Of a stretch of DNA of 12,396 nt, positions 1 through 6,229 are shown piece after piece. Numbering within the stretch: position 1 is the first letter of the stretch; each line of letters begins with the position of its first letter. The stretch is from Actinomycetota bacterium. Lineage in GTDB: Bacteria > Actinomycetota > Actinomycetes > Actinomycetales > Angustibacteraceae. Location of the stretch: positions 1 through 12,396 of the forward strand of contig JACMOY010000384.1 in the NCBI GenBank assembly GCA_014377795.1. The letters are read 5' to 3'. The position numbers and the translations under genes were made by a program. The notes below the pieces were generated by a model. The model saw nothing but the letters and a program-made list of their open reading frames with translations, ran no database searches and was not told where the DNA came from.

Positions 1-184
1 CATCGGCGGCCGTGCCCGAGACCTGGGGAGCGGGCAGCGGCACCCGGCGCTTCACCTTCGATCCTGGGCGCAGTCCGCGCGCGAGCGCGACGGCGCGGGC
101 CCGCATCAGAGCAGTGCGGGCGGCGGGCTCGGCTCGCGCCGGCTCGTCGTCCGGCGCAGCAGCAGCGCCCGGCTCATCGGACAC
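1..184 (-). CDS. dciA: DciA / DUF721 family protein, N-terminal part (cut by window edge)
   Basis: Partial gene: 61 codons are present and it runs off the left edge. The GTG start at 184 lies inside the end of recF (11-nt overlap) behind GAGGTG in the recF tail, which suggests translational coupling. The visible protein has an acidic Ala/Pro-rich leader ([15 protein letters not shown]), then a helical basic stretch around residues 23-40 ([17 protein letters not shown]), then KVKRR and a Pro-rich linker ending VSGTAAD. This Arg/Ala helix followed by RGLRPG, directly downstream of recF, is the usual N-terminus of actinobacterial DUF721 proteins. DciA proteins interact with the replicative helicase DnaB and help it load. 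The conserved DUF721 core is outside the window, so the assignment rests on the N-terminus and position. An ATG at 177 is in another frame and stops after about 23 codons, so it was not used. Confidence 0.75.
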   Translation of the reverse strand, partial: MSDEPGAAAAPDDEPARAEPAARTALMRARAVALARGLRPGSKVKRRVPLPAPQVSGTAAD

Positions 185-1322
185 CGGTCACCTCACCACC
201 CATGACGTCCACCCGTGCCCCGAGCAGCGCCTCGGGGACGTCCTGGGGCACGGCAGCGGTGACCAGCACCTGCTCGGCGCCGCTGACCAGCGCGGCCAGG
301 CGCTCTCGGCGCCCGACGTCCAGCTCGGCGAACACGTCGTCCAGCACCAGCACCGGGTCGCCGCCGCCCTCGTGCCGCAGCAGCTCGTAGGACGCCAGCC
401 GCAGCGCCAGCGCGTACGACCACGACTCGCCGTGGCTGGCGTACCCCTTGGCCGGCAGGTCACCGAGCGAGAGCACCAGGTCGTCGCGGTGCGGGCCCAC
501 CAGGCACACCCCGCGGTCCAGCTCTTGCGGACGCATCCGCCCGGTCGCCTCGAGCAGCCGGGCCTGCAGCAGCTCGCGGCCCCCCGACGGCGCGTCGCGG
601 ACGGCGTCGACCAGGTCGTCGCCGAGCGCGCCCCTGTAGGCGATGACGGCGTCGCCCTGCTTGTCGCTGACCTGCGCGTACGCCGCGGCCACCGGCGCGC
701 TCAGGTCGTCGACCAGCCGCAGCCGGCCGGCGAGCAGCTCGGCCCCCGCGTTCGCGAGGTGGGTGTCCCACACGTCGAGGGTCCGCACGTCGCCGGAGCC
801 CCGGCGGATCGCCGACCCGGCCGACTTCAGCAGCGCCGTCCGCTGCTTGAGCACGCGGCCGCACCCGGCCCGGACCCCGGCGTAGCGGGGGGAGCGGGCC
901 GTCAGCAGGTCGTCGAGGAACCGGCGGCGCTCACCCGGGTCACCCTTGACCAGGGCGAGGTCCTCGGGGGCGAACAGCACGGTGCGCAGCAGCCCGACCA
1001 CCTCGCGGGCGCGGGGGACCGGGCCGCGGTTGATCCGCGCCCGGTTCGCCCGCCCGGCGGTGATCTCGATCTCGACCAGCGTCGAGCGGCCGTCGCGCAC
1101 CACCGCGGCCCGCACGATCGCCCGCTCGGCTCCCGACCGCACCAGCGGTGCGTCGGTCGAGACGCCGTGGCTGGTCAGCGTCGCGACGTACCCGATGGCC
1201 TCGACCAGGTTGGTCTTGCCCTGGCCGTTGGGCCCGACCAGGGACGTGACCCCCGGCCCCAGCGCCAGCTCGACCCCGGCGTAGCTGCGGAAGTCGGTCA
1301 GCGACAGATGGGCGACGTGCAC
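174..1322 (-). CDS. recF: RecF, DNA replication/repair ATPase
   Basis: 382-aa SMC/ABC-like ATPase that works with RecO and RecR to load RecA onto gapped single-stranded DNA and helps stalled forks. Walker A is GPNGQGKTN at residues 30-38, right after the family-typical opening [19 protein letters not shown] and the ABC signature region [16 protein letters not shown] follow in the C-terminal third. Walker B is [12 protein letters not shown] at about 324-335, with D328/D329 as the Mg-binding and catalytic acidic pair. Length is normal for actinobacterial RecF. The GTG start at 1322 is only 3 nt past the gnd stop and fits the family N-terminus, so translation probably couples to gnd. The stop overlaps the dciA start. 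No truncation or missing key residue is seen. Confidence 0.96.
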   Translation of the reverse strand: MHVAHLSLTDFRSYAGVELALGPGVTSLVGPNGQGKTNLVEAIGYVATLTSHGVSTDAPLVRSGAERAIVRAAVVRDGRSTLVEIEITAGRANRARINRGPVPRAREVVGLLRTVLFAPEDLALVKGDPGERRRFLDDLLTARSPRYAGVRAGCGRVLKQRTALLKSAGSAIRRGSGDVRTLDVWDTHLANAGAELLAGRLRLVDDLSAPVAAAYAQVSDKQGDAVIAYRGALGDDLVDAVRDAPSGGRELLQARLLEATGRMRPQELDRGVCLVGPHRDDLVLSLGDLPAKGYASHGESWSYALALRLASYELLRHEGGGDPVLVLDDVFAELDVGRRERLAALVSGAEQVLVTAAVPQDVPEALLGARVDVMGGEVTGVR

Positions 1323-1325
1323 GAC

Positions 1326-2252
1326 TCAGCGGGTCGAGCCGGTGCCGGACGACGGCCCCGCGGTGACCGCCTCGGCGGCCGTGGTCGCGTGGCCGCCGAA
1401 CTGGTTGCGCAGCGCCGAGACCGCCTGCATGGCGGGGGACTGGGTCTGGCGCGAGGCGAACCGGGCGAACAGCGCGCTGGAGATCACCGGCATCGGGACG
1501 GCGTTGGCGATGCCCTCCTCGACGGTCCACCGACCCTCGCCGGAGTCCTGCGTGTACCCGCTGATCTCGACCAGGCCCGGGTCCTCCTCCAGCGCCTTGA
1601 CGAGCAGGTCCAGCAGCCACGAGCGCACGACCGTGCCGCGGGTCCAGGCCTTGAACGCGCCGTGGACGTCGGTGACCAGGTCCTTGGCGGCCAGCAGCTC
1701 GTACCCCTCGGCGTACGCCTGCATGAGCCCGTACTCGATGCCGTTGTGCACCATCTTCGTGTAGTGCCCAGCCCCGACCGCGCCGGCATGGACGAAGCCC
1801 TCCTCGCGCGGGCCCTCGGGGCGCAGCGCGTCGAAGACCGGCATCGCGCGCTCGACGTCGGCGACGTCGCCACCGACCATCAGCCCGTACCCGTTGTCCT
1901 TGCCCCACACCCCGCCCGAGACCCCGCAGTCCAGGTACCGCACCCCGTGGGCGTCCAGCGTCGTGGCGTTGACCGTGTCATCGGTCCACCTCGAGTTGCC
2001 GCCGTCGATGACCAGGTCGCCTGGCTCGAGCAGGCCGGCGAGCCCGACGACCGTGGCTCGGGTGGCCTCACCGGCGGGCACCATCACCCAGACGAGCCGC
2101 GGGGCCGGCAGCGCCCGCACCATGGCCGCGAGCGAGTCGGCGTCACTGATCTCGGGGTTGCGGTCGTAGCCCACGACCTCGTGACCGGCTGCGCGCAGCC
2201 GCTCGCGCATGTTGCCGCCCATCTTGCCCAGCCCGATGAGTCCGAGGTGCAT
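1326..2252 (-). CDS. gnd: 6-phosphogluconate dehydrogenase, decarboxylating (short type)
   Basis: 308-aa enzyme of the short (about 300-residue) 6PGDH class, often NAD-dependent. It oxidatively decarboxylates 6-phosphogluconate to ribulose-5-phosphate in the cytoplasmic pentose phosphate pathway. The N-terminal Rossmann motif GLIGLGKMGGNM is at residues 4-15. VIDGGNS (81-87) and GVSGG (110-114) are substrate/cofactor loops. K166 and E173 in KMVHNGIEYG match the catalytic Lys/Glu pair of the family with the usual spacing of seven. The reading frame is open 47 codons further upstream into dnaN, but the ATG at 2252 is chosen because the Rossmann motif starts at once and AAGGAT sits about 6 nt ahead of it. 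Only 17 bp separate it from dnaN and 3 bp from recF. A sugar-phosphate enzyme between clamp and RecF is a recurring actinobacterial arrangement. Confidence 0.94.
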   Translation of the reverse strand: MHLGLIGLGKMGGNMRERLRAAGHEVVGYDRNPEISDADSLAAMVRALPAPRLVWVMVPAGEATRATVVGLAGLLEPGDLVIDGGNSRWTDDTVNATTLDAHGVRYLDCGVSGGVWGKDNGYGLMVGGDVADVERAMPVFDALRPEGPREEGFVHAGAVGAGHYTKMVHNGIEYGLMQAYAEGYELLAAKDLVTDVHGAFKAWTRGTVVRSWLLDLLVKALEEDPGLVEISGYTQDSGEGRWTVEEGIANAVPMPVISSALFARFASRQTQSPAMQAVSALRNQFGGHATTAAEAVTAGPSSGTGSTR

Positions 2253-2269
2253 GGCGGATCCTTGTCCGC

Positions 2270-3403
2270 TCAGCCGGCGAGTCGCACGGGCATGAGCACG
2301 TAGCGGAAGCTGTCGTCGGTGGCTGCGTCTGCGTCGCCCTGGCCGGTGAGCAGTGCCGGCTTGGTTGCCTGGGTGAAGGCGAACTTGGCCCACGGCTGGT
2401 GCAGGGCGCCCAGGCCGTCCAGCAGGTACTGCGGGTTGAACGCGATCTCGATGTCGGCGCCGGTCAGGCTCGCCTCGATCGCCTCGCTGGCCTGGGCGTC
2501 CTCACCCTGGCCGGCCTCGATCGTCAGCTGCCCGTCGGTGAACTTCAGCCGCACCGGGCTGTTGCGCTCAGCGACCAGCGCCACCCGCTTGACCGCCTCG
2601 ACCAAGGAGGCGGTCGCGAGCACGGCGGCGGTCTCGGTCGTGGTCGGGAAGATCGAGGTGACCTTGGGGTACTCCCCGTCCAGCAGCCGCGAGGTGGTGC
2701 GCCGGCGACCGGCCTCGAACCCGATCAGGCCCTCGCCACCACCGGTGCGACCCAGCGCGATCTGGACGTCGGCACTGGCCCCGAGCGCGCGGGCGGTGTC
2801 GCTGAGGGTGCGGGCCGGCACCAGGGCCACGGCCGAGGCGTCGGCGGCGTCGGGGTTCCACGTCAGGGTGCGCATCGCGAGCCGGTAGCGGTCGGGGGCC
2901 AGCAGGGTGATTGTCGACCCCTCGATCTCGACCCGGACGCCGGTCAGGATCGGCAGCGTGTCGTCGCGGCCCGCCGCGGTGGTCACCTGGGCGACGGCGA
3001 GGGTGAACACGTCGCCCGCCACCGTGCCCGCGGCCTGCGGCATCGCGGGCAGCGCCGGGTAGTCCTGCACCGGCATGGTCAGCAGGGTGAAGCGCGAGGC
3101 GCCACAGGTGACGGTCACCTTGGCGCCGTCGGTCACGACGTCGACCGGCTTGGCCGGCAGGTTGCGTGAGATGTCGGCGAGCAGCCGGCCCGAGACCAGG
3201 ACGGTCCCGCCCTCACCGACGTCGGCCGCGACGCTGACGCGGGCGCTGACCTCGTAGTCGAACGCGGACAGGGTCAGCGTGCCGGCGCCGTCGGCCTCGA
3301 TCAGCACCCCCGCCAGCACGGGCACGGGCGGGCGCGTGGGCAGCCCGCGGGCTGCCCACGTCACCGCCTCGGCGAGGACGTCACGCTCAACGCGGAACTT
3401 CAC
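2270..3403 (-). CDS. dnaN: DNA polymerase III beta subunit (sliding clamp)
   Basis: 377-aa processivity clamp; two copies form the ring that tethers DNA polymerase III and binds repair factors. The N-terminus (MKFRVERDVLAEAV, then LPTRPPVPVLAG) and C-terminus (RYVLMPVRLAG) are typical, and the length fits three clamp domains at roughly 1-125, 130-255 and 260-377. The start is GTG at 3403 with a purine-rich AGAGAGG about 11 nt upstream. Its first codons carry a perfect 26-bp inverted repeat (3335-3360), listed separately. It is the first gene of the tight dnaN-gnd-recF-dciA group, and its promoter should lie in the upstream dnaA-dnaN gap, where only a weak TAGGGT (minus strand, 3485-3490) was seen. 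Confidence 0.97.
   Translation of the reverse strand: MKFRVERDVLAEAVTWAARGLPTRPPVPVLAGVLIEADGAGTLTLSAFDYEVSARVSVAADVGEGGTVLVSGRLLADISRNLPAKPVDVVTDGAKVTVTCGASRFTLLTMPVQDYPALPAMPQAAGTVAGDVFTLAVAQVTTAAGRDDTLPILTGVRVEIEGSTITLLAPDRYRLAMRTLTWNPDAADASAVALVPARTLSDTARALGASADVQIALGRTGGGEGLIGFEAGRRRTTSRLLDGEYPKVTSIFPTTTETAAVLATASLVEAVKRVALVAERNSPVRLKFTDGQLTIEAGQGEDAQASEAIEASLTGADIEIAFNPQYLLDGLGALHQPWAKFAFTQATKPALLTGQGDADAATDDSFRYVLMPVRLAG
3335..3360. repeat. Perfect 26-bp inverted repeat in the 5' coding part of dnaN
   Basis: Arms CGTGGGCAGCCCG (3335-3347) and CGGGCTGCCCACG (3348-3360) are exact reverse complements with no spacer. It covers nucleotides 44-69 of the dnaN reading frame and encodes part of the peptide TWAARGLPT. 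In RNA it would form a very GC-rich hairpin shortly after the start codon. The peptide is conserved in clamps, so the symmetry may be a by-product of codon choice at high GC. The repeat is seen directly; a function is not shown. Confidence 0.85.
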
Positions 3404-3537
3404 CGGCCACCGGACCTCTCTGACGTCGGACGCGTGGGTGCTGCAGGCGGCTCATCCCGCCACGGGTGCGATGACTGTCCGACGACCCTAGTCGTCAGCG
3501 CAGGTCCGCGGAACCAGCAGGGTGTGCCCCGTGGACG

Positions 3538-3546
3538 TCGTCCACA
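3538..3546 (+). promoter_or_regulatory. DnaA box (TCGTCCACA)
   Basis: One mismatch to the high-GC consensus TTGTCCACA. It is isolated from the other boxes, next to the more A+T-rich stretch 3571-3620, and preceded by a poor reverse-oriented partner CGTGGACGT (3530-3538). Confidence 0.5.
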
Positions 3547-3663
3547 GACCGGCGATCCTCGTTGTTCGCGGGAGATCGATGACATGGAGGTACTCGTCAT
3601 CGTCATCGGTCCTGTGCATCCTGGGGACGAGCGCCATCCGCCCTGGTCAGCGAGCCGCGGGCT

Positions 3664-3683
3664 TGTGGACCGGCTGTGGGCGA
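3664..3683 (-). promoter_or_regulatory. Pair of weak DnaA boxes, minus orientation
   Basis: TGTGGACCG (3664-3672) and TGTGGGCGA (3675-3683) each have two mismatches to TGTGGACAA and start 11 bp apart, about one helical turn. They face the opposite way from the plus-oriented cluster at 3744-3774. Confidence 0.4.
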
Positions 3684-3743
3684 GTCGGACCCGCGGCGAG
3701 CCCGGTGGTGGACCCACGGCGGTCGCGCACCGCCGGGTGCGCG

Positions 3744-3774
3744 TCGTCCACGCTCGTCCACAGGGTTGTCCCCA
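3744..3774 (+). promoter_or_regulatory. Cluster of three DnaA boxes, plus orientation
   Basis: TCGTCCACG (3744-3752), TCGTCCACA (3754-3762) and TTGTCCCCA (3766-3774) have two, one and one mismatches to TTGTCCACA. All face the same way with starts 10 and 12 bp apart, so they would lie on one face of the helix. The cluster begins about 35 bp past the dnaA stop codon. Confidence 0.55.
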
Positions 3775-3810
3775 AGGTGTGGAGCGGTACGGCGTTCAAC
3801 CACCCTGCAG

Positions 3811-5301
3811 TCAACGACTCTGCTGCTTGATCCGGTTGGTCAGCTCGGTGACCTGGTTGAAGATGCTGCGGCGCTCGGCCATCAGCTGACGGATCTTGCG
3901 CTCGGCGTGCATGACGGTGGTGTGGTCGCGGCCACCGAACTGCTGGCCGATCTTGGGCAGCGACAGGTCGGTGAGCTCGCGGCACAGGTACATCGCGATC
4001 TGCCGGGCGTTGACCAGCACCCGCGAGCGCGAGGCACCGCACAGGTCGTCGATCGTCAGCCCGAAGTACCCGGCGGTCTGCCCGATGATGATCGCGGCGG
4101 TGATCTCGGGCCCGTGCTCGTTCGGAATCAGGTCCTTGAGCACGATCTCGGCCAGTGGCAGGTCGACCAGCTGGCGGTTCAGGCTGGCGAACGCGGTCAC
4201 CCGGATCAGCGCACCCTCGAGCTCGCGGATGTTGGTCGAGATCCGGCTGGCGATGTACTCCATCACGTCGTCCGGGGCGGTCATCCGCTCCTGGATCGCC
4301 TTCTTGCGCAAGATCGCGATCCGCGTCTCGAGGTCCGGCGGCTGGACGTCGGTCAGCAGACCCCACTCGAACCGGCTGCGCATCCGCTCCTCGAACCCGG
4401 CCAGCTGCTTGGGCGGCAGGTCCGAGGTGATGACCACCTGCTTGTTCGCGTTGTGCAGCGTGTTGAAGGTGTGGAAGAACTCCTCCTGCGTCTGCACCTT
4501 GCCCTGCAGGAACTGGATGTCGTCGATCATCAGGATGTCGACGTCGCGGTGCCGGCGCTGGAAGTTCTGCGCCTTGTCGTCGCGGATCGAGTTGATGAAG
4601 TCGTTGGTGAACTCCTCGGAGTTCACGTACCGCACCCGCACGCCGGGGTAGAGGTTGCGGGCGTAGTGCCCGATCGCGTGCAGCAGGTGGGTCTTGCCCA
4701 GCCCGGACTCCCCGTAGACGAACAACGGGTTGTACGCCTTCGCCGGTGCCTCGGCGACGGCGACGGCCGCGGCGTGTGCGAACCGGTTGCTCGAGCCGAT
4801 GACGAAGGTGTCGAACGTGTACTTGGGGTTCAGCCGCGAGGGCTCGACGGGGCCGCGCGCCCGTGCCGCCGACCCGTTCTTACCAACGTTGTCGTGCCAG
4901 GAGTGCTCGCTGCGGTCACCGAGCTCGTCCACCTGCTCGTCGCGCTGCCCCTCGACGGCGGGGTCGGGGGTCGGCGCGGAGTCGTCGGCGCTGGCACCAC
5001 CGGCCCCCTCGACCGCCGCCTCGCTGTCGTTGCCCGCGAGCGCGGGGTCGACCGTGACCGCGAGGCGCACCTCACGGTGCAGCTCGGACCCCAGGGCGTC
5101 GGTCACCTGGGCGAGCAGACGCTGCTCGAGGATCTCCTTGGTGTAGTCGTTGGGCACCGCGAGCAGGGCGGTCGAGTCGATCAGCCCGACGAACCGGGCC
5201 AGGCGCAGGAAGGCCTTCTGCTGCGCGGTCAGCCCCGCGTCGGTCAAGGTGCCGAGGGTGCTCTGCCAGATCGCGGCGAAGTCCAGCTCGCTGTCCGGCA
5301 C
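3811..5301 (-). CDS. dnaA: Chromosomal replication initiator protein DnaA
   Basis: 496-aa AAA+ ATPase that binds DnaA boxes, melts the origin and recruits the helicase. Domain I (about 1-85) is helical (IWQSTLGTLTDAG, QQKAFLRLARFVGL). Domain II (about 86-155) is an acidic low-complexity linker. Domain III has Walker A GESGLGKTH (197-205) and Walker B ILMIDDIQF (256-264, D260/D261). Domain IV carries the DNA-binding signature GGRDHTTVMHAERKI (456-470), whose R-D-H-T-T contacts the box. The GTG start at 5301 has AGGAG 4 nt upstream and matches the expected domain I start. It diverges from rpmH; three DnaA boxes lie 76-108 bp upstream of the start codon, which fits autoregulation. All key residues are present. 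Confidence 0.98.
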   Translation of the reverse strand: MPDSELDFAAIWQSTLGTLTDAGLTAQQKAFLRLARFVGLIDSTALLAVPNDYTKEILEQRLLAQVTDALGSELHREVRLAVTVDPALAGNDSEAAVEGAGGASADDSAPTPDPAVEGQRDEQVDELGDRSEHSWHDNVGKNGSAARARGPVEPSRLNPKYTFDTFVIGSSNRFAHAAAVAVAEAPAKAYNPLFVYGESGLGKTHLLHAIGHYARNLYPGVRVRYVNSEEFTNDFINSIRDDKAQNFQRRHRDVDILMIDDIQFLQGKVQTQEEFFHTFNTLHNANKQVVITSDLPPKQLAGFEERMRSRFEWGLLTDVQPPDLETRIAILRKKAIQERMTAPDDVMEYIASRISTNIRELEGALIRVTAFASLNRQLVDLPLAEIVLKDLIPNEHGPEITAAIIIGQTAGYFGLTIDDLCGASRSRVLVNARQIAMYLCRELTDLSLPKIGQQFGGRDHTTVMHAERKIRQLMAERRSIFNQVTELTNRIKQQSR

Positions 5302-5364
5302 GCTGCTCCTCGTGGTCTGCTCGACGGTCCCCCCGCACTCCCCGCAGGTCGCCCGGCCCCGCTC

Positions 5365-5370
5365 ACGGTA
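5365..5370 (-). promoter_or_regulatory. Possible -10 element of a dnaA promoter
   Basis: TACCGT on the minus strand, the same hexamer as the rpmH -10, lies 64 bp upstream of the dnaA GTG. No good -35 is seen at 16-18 bp; that space is taken by the DnaA boxes, which would fit repression by DnaA. A second weak candidate is TAGCGT (minus, 5443-5448) with TGCCCA 18 bp ahead. Confidence 0.3.
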
Positions 5371-5376
5371 CGCCGA

Positions 5377-5409
5377 TCGTCCACATGATCATCCACAGTC
5401 TGTGGACAA
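5377..5409. promoter_or_regulatory. Three DnaA boxes at an exact 12-bp step upstream of dnaA
   Basis: TCGTCCACA (5377-5385) and TCATCCACA (5389-5397) are in plus orientation, each one mismatch from TTGTCCACA or TTATCCACA. TGTGGACAA (5401-5409) is a perfect minus-oriented consensus box. Starts are 12 bp apart. The second and third form a perfect 15-bp palindrome TCCACAGTCTGTGGA (5392-5406). This is the strongest DnaA-binding cluster in the window, at the place expected for dnaA autoregulation. Confidence 0.75.
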
Positions 5410-5448
5410 CTGTGCCAAGGGGTCCAGGCTGGATGGGCCGCGACGCTA

Positions 5449-5468
5449 CACGACCCGGCGGGGTCGTG
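5449..5468. repeat. Inverted repeat, 8-bp stem and 4-nt loop
   Basis: CACGACCC (5449-5456), loop GGCG, then GGGTCGTG (5461-5468). There is no T-run on either side, so it does not look like a classic terminator. Its place between the two divergent promoters suggests an operator or cruciform-forming dyad, but no known operator consensus is recognised. Confidence 0.55.
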
Positions 5469-5558
5469 GGCAGCCCCTCGGCGTGTCCTCGAGGTACCCA
5501 GGCCCCAGACGCGAGATGGTGCGGGGTTGCGCCCAGCGCCGGATCGGCTGACCGCCGT

Positions 5559-5587
5559 TTGACCCCCGTCAGCACCGGCCGTACCGT
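5559..5587 (+). promoter_or_regulatory. rpmH promoter (housekeeping sigma type)
   Basis: The -35 is TTGACC (5559-5564) and the -10 is TACCGT (5582-5587), separated by 17 bp. Both match the actinobacterial principal-sigma pattern and resemble rpmH promoters of related organisms. The predicted start near 5593-5595 gives a leader of about 120 nt before rpmH. It probably drives rpmH-rnpA-yidD-yidC and perhaps further genes. Confidence 0.65.
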
Positions 5588-5588
5588 G

Positions 5589-5603
5589 GGGTGGTTCCCA
5601 CCC
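5589..5603 (+). repeat. Small hairpin at the predicted rpmH transcript start
   Basis: GGGTGG (5589-5594), loop TTC, CCACCC (5598-5603): a perfect 6-bp G+C-rich stem. It starts just after the -10, so transcription would begin inside or before it. Confidence 0.45.
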
Positions 5604-5715
5604 TGTGGTGGCCGCTGTGGCATGCCCGCGAGCGCTCGTCCCGAGTCCTCGTCGGCGTCCGATGGTGGCCGGCTCGTGTCAGCGGGTGGGGCTCGAACCG
5701 ATCCAGGAGACCCGA

Positions 5716-5853
5716 GTGAGCAAGCGCACCTTCCAGCCGAACAACCGACGTCGGGCCAAGACGCACGGCTTCCGCCTGCGGATGCGCACCCGCGCCGGTC
5801 GGGCCATCCTCGGCGCGCGCCGCCGCAAGGGCCGCGTCGAGCTGTCGGCCTGA
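5716..5853 (+). CDS. rpmH: 50S ribosomal protein L34
   Basis: 45-aa basic protein of the large ribosomal subunit. The sequence [18 protein letters not shown], then [19 protein letters not shown] and a short tail ending in SA, is unmistakable L34. The start is GTG at 5716 with AGGAGA (5705-5710) spaced 5 nt. An in-frame GTG at 5605 would add 37 codons unlike any L34 and has no role here. It is first in the rightward gene block and lies 10 bp before rnpA, the near-universal rpmH-rnpA pairing. Confidence 0.98.
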   Translation: MSKRTFQPNNRRRAKTHGFRLRMRTRAGRAILGARRRKGRVELSA

Positions 5854-5863
5854 GGGTGCGGGC

Positions 5864-6229
5864 GTGCTGCCCGCCCTGCACCGGCTTCGGCGACCGGCTG
5901 ACTTCACCGTCGCCGTCCGCCGGGGCCGCCGGGCCGGCGGCACCCGGCTCGCCGTCCACCTGATGCTGCCGACCGAGCCCCCCACACCACCTGCCCCCGC
6001 CCGCATCGGGCTGGTCGTGGGCAAGACCGTCGGGCCGGCGGTCGTCCGCACCCGGGTCAAGCGGCGGCTGCGCGCTGTGGCCTCCGTCCGGGTGCGCACG
6101 CTGCCGCCCGGTGCTGTTCTCGTGCTGCGAGCGACCCCTGCCGCGGCGGACGCGACCTCGGCCGACCTGGCCGCCGACCTGGACCGCGCCCTCGCCAAGC
6201 TGCTCATCCCCCGCCCGGTGACGTCGTGA
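5864..6229 (+). CDS. rnpA: Ribonuclease P protein component
   Basis: 121-aa basic protein that binds RNase P RNA and helps it cut the 5' leader from pre-tRNA. The N-terminus [24 protein letters not shown] is family-typical. The signature region [19 protein letters not shown] lies at 52-70. In the RNR motif (62-64) the usual Asn is Thr, giving R-T-R; the flanking basic residues K66, R67, R68 and R70 are kept. The C-terminal part ([28 protein letters not shown]) is normal. The GTG start at 5864 lies 10 bp after rpmH, and the stop overlaps the yidD start as GTGA. Confidence 0.95.
   Translation: MLPALHRLRRPADFTVAVRRGRRAGGTRLAVHLMLPTEPPTPPAPARIGLVVGKTVGPAVVRTRVKRRLRAVASVRVRTLPPGAVLVLRATPAAADATSADLAADLDRALAKLLIPRPVTS

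Larger units (their letters stand above)
3404..3810. other. dnaA-dnaN intergenic region, probable chromosomal origin (oriC)
   Basis: This 407-bp gap holds no supported gene. Sites resembling the high-GC DnaA box TTGTCCACA are at 3538-3546 (TCGTCCACA), 3664-3672 and 3675-3683 (minus orientation, TGTGGACCG and TGTGGGCGA), 3744-3752, 3754-3762 and 3766-3774. Most have one or two mismatches. The stretch 3571-3620 is about 46% A+T by hand count, clearly above the surroundings, and is a candidate unwinding element. A small dyad GACGAC-CCTA-GTCGTC lies at 3481-3496. In many actinobacteria the replication origin lies in exactly this gap, and the dnaN promoter must also be here. The box count is modest compared with well-known actinobacterial origins such as that of Streptomyces. 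Confidence 0.7.
5302..5715. other. Divergent dnaA/rpmH intergenic region with promoters and DnaA boxes
   Basis: This 414-bp gap has no supported gene; the open frames crossing it are G+C artefacts. From left to right it holds the dnaA ribosome-binding site (minus strand, just right of 5301), a possible dnaA -10 TACCGT on the minus strand (5365-5370), three DnaA boxes (5377-5409), an 8-bp-stem dyad (5449-5468), the rpmH promoter (5559-5587), a small hairpin at its predicted start site (5589-5603) and about 120 nt of rpmH leader. It is the point where transcription diverges, so genes on both sides run away from it. It may act only as a regulatory region or as part of a two-part origin together with the dnaA-dnaN gap. 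Confidence 0.8.

Noticed and set aside
12..2303. 763-codon open frame on the plus strand across dciA, recF and gnd
   Set aside because: It is the antisense shadow of real genes; high G+C at third positions removes stop codons. The product is Arg/Gln/Pro/Gly-rich without family motifs.
3485..3490. TAGGGT on the minus strand as -10 of a dnaN promoter
   Set aside because: No acceptable -35 at 16-18 bp; kept only as a remark.
3708..3716. GGTGGACCC as a further DnaA box (also TGTGGAGCG at 3778-3786 and TGGGGACGA at 3622-3630)
   Set aside because: Two to three mismatches in a G+C-rich sequence are too weak to count.
3434..3889. Open frames inside the dnaA-dnaN gap
   Set aside because: They cross DnaA boxes and run into dnaA, show no ribosome-binding site or domain, and are expected by chance at this G+C content.
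3676..5388. 570-codon open frame on the plus strand opposite dnaA
   Set aside because: Antisense shadow of dnaA with low-complexity composition and no recognisable domain; the minus strand encodes an intact DnaA.
5465..5476. CGTGGGCAGCCC shared with the dnaN palindrome at 3335-3346
   Set aside because: A 12-bp G+C-rich match is expected by chance within 12 kb of this composition.
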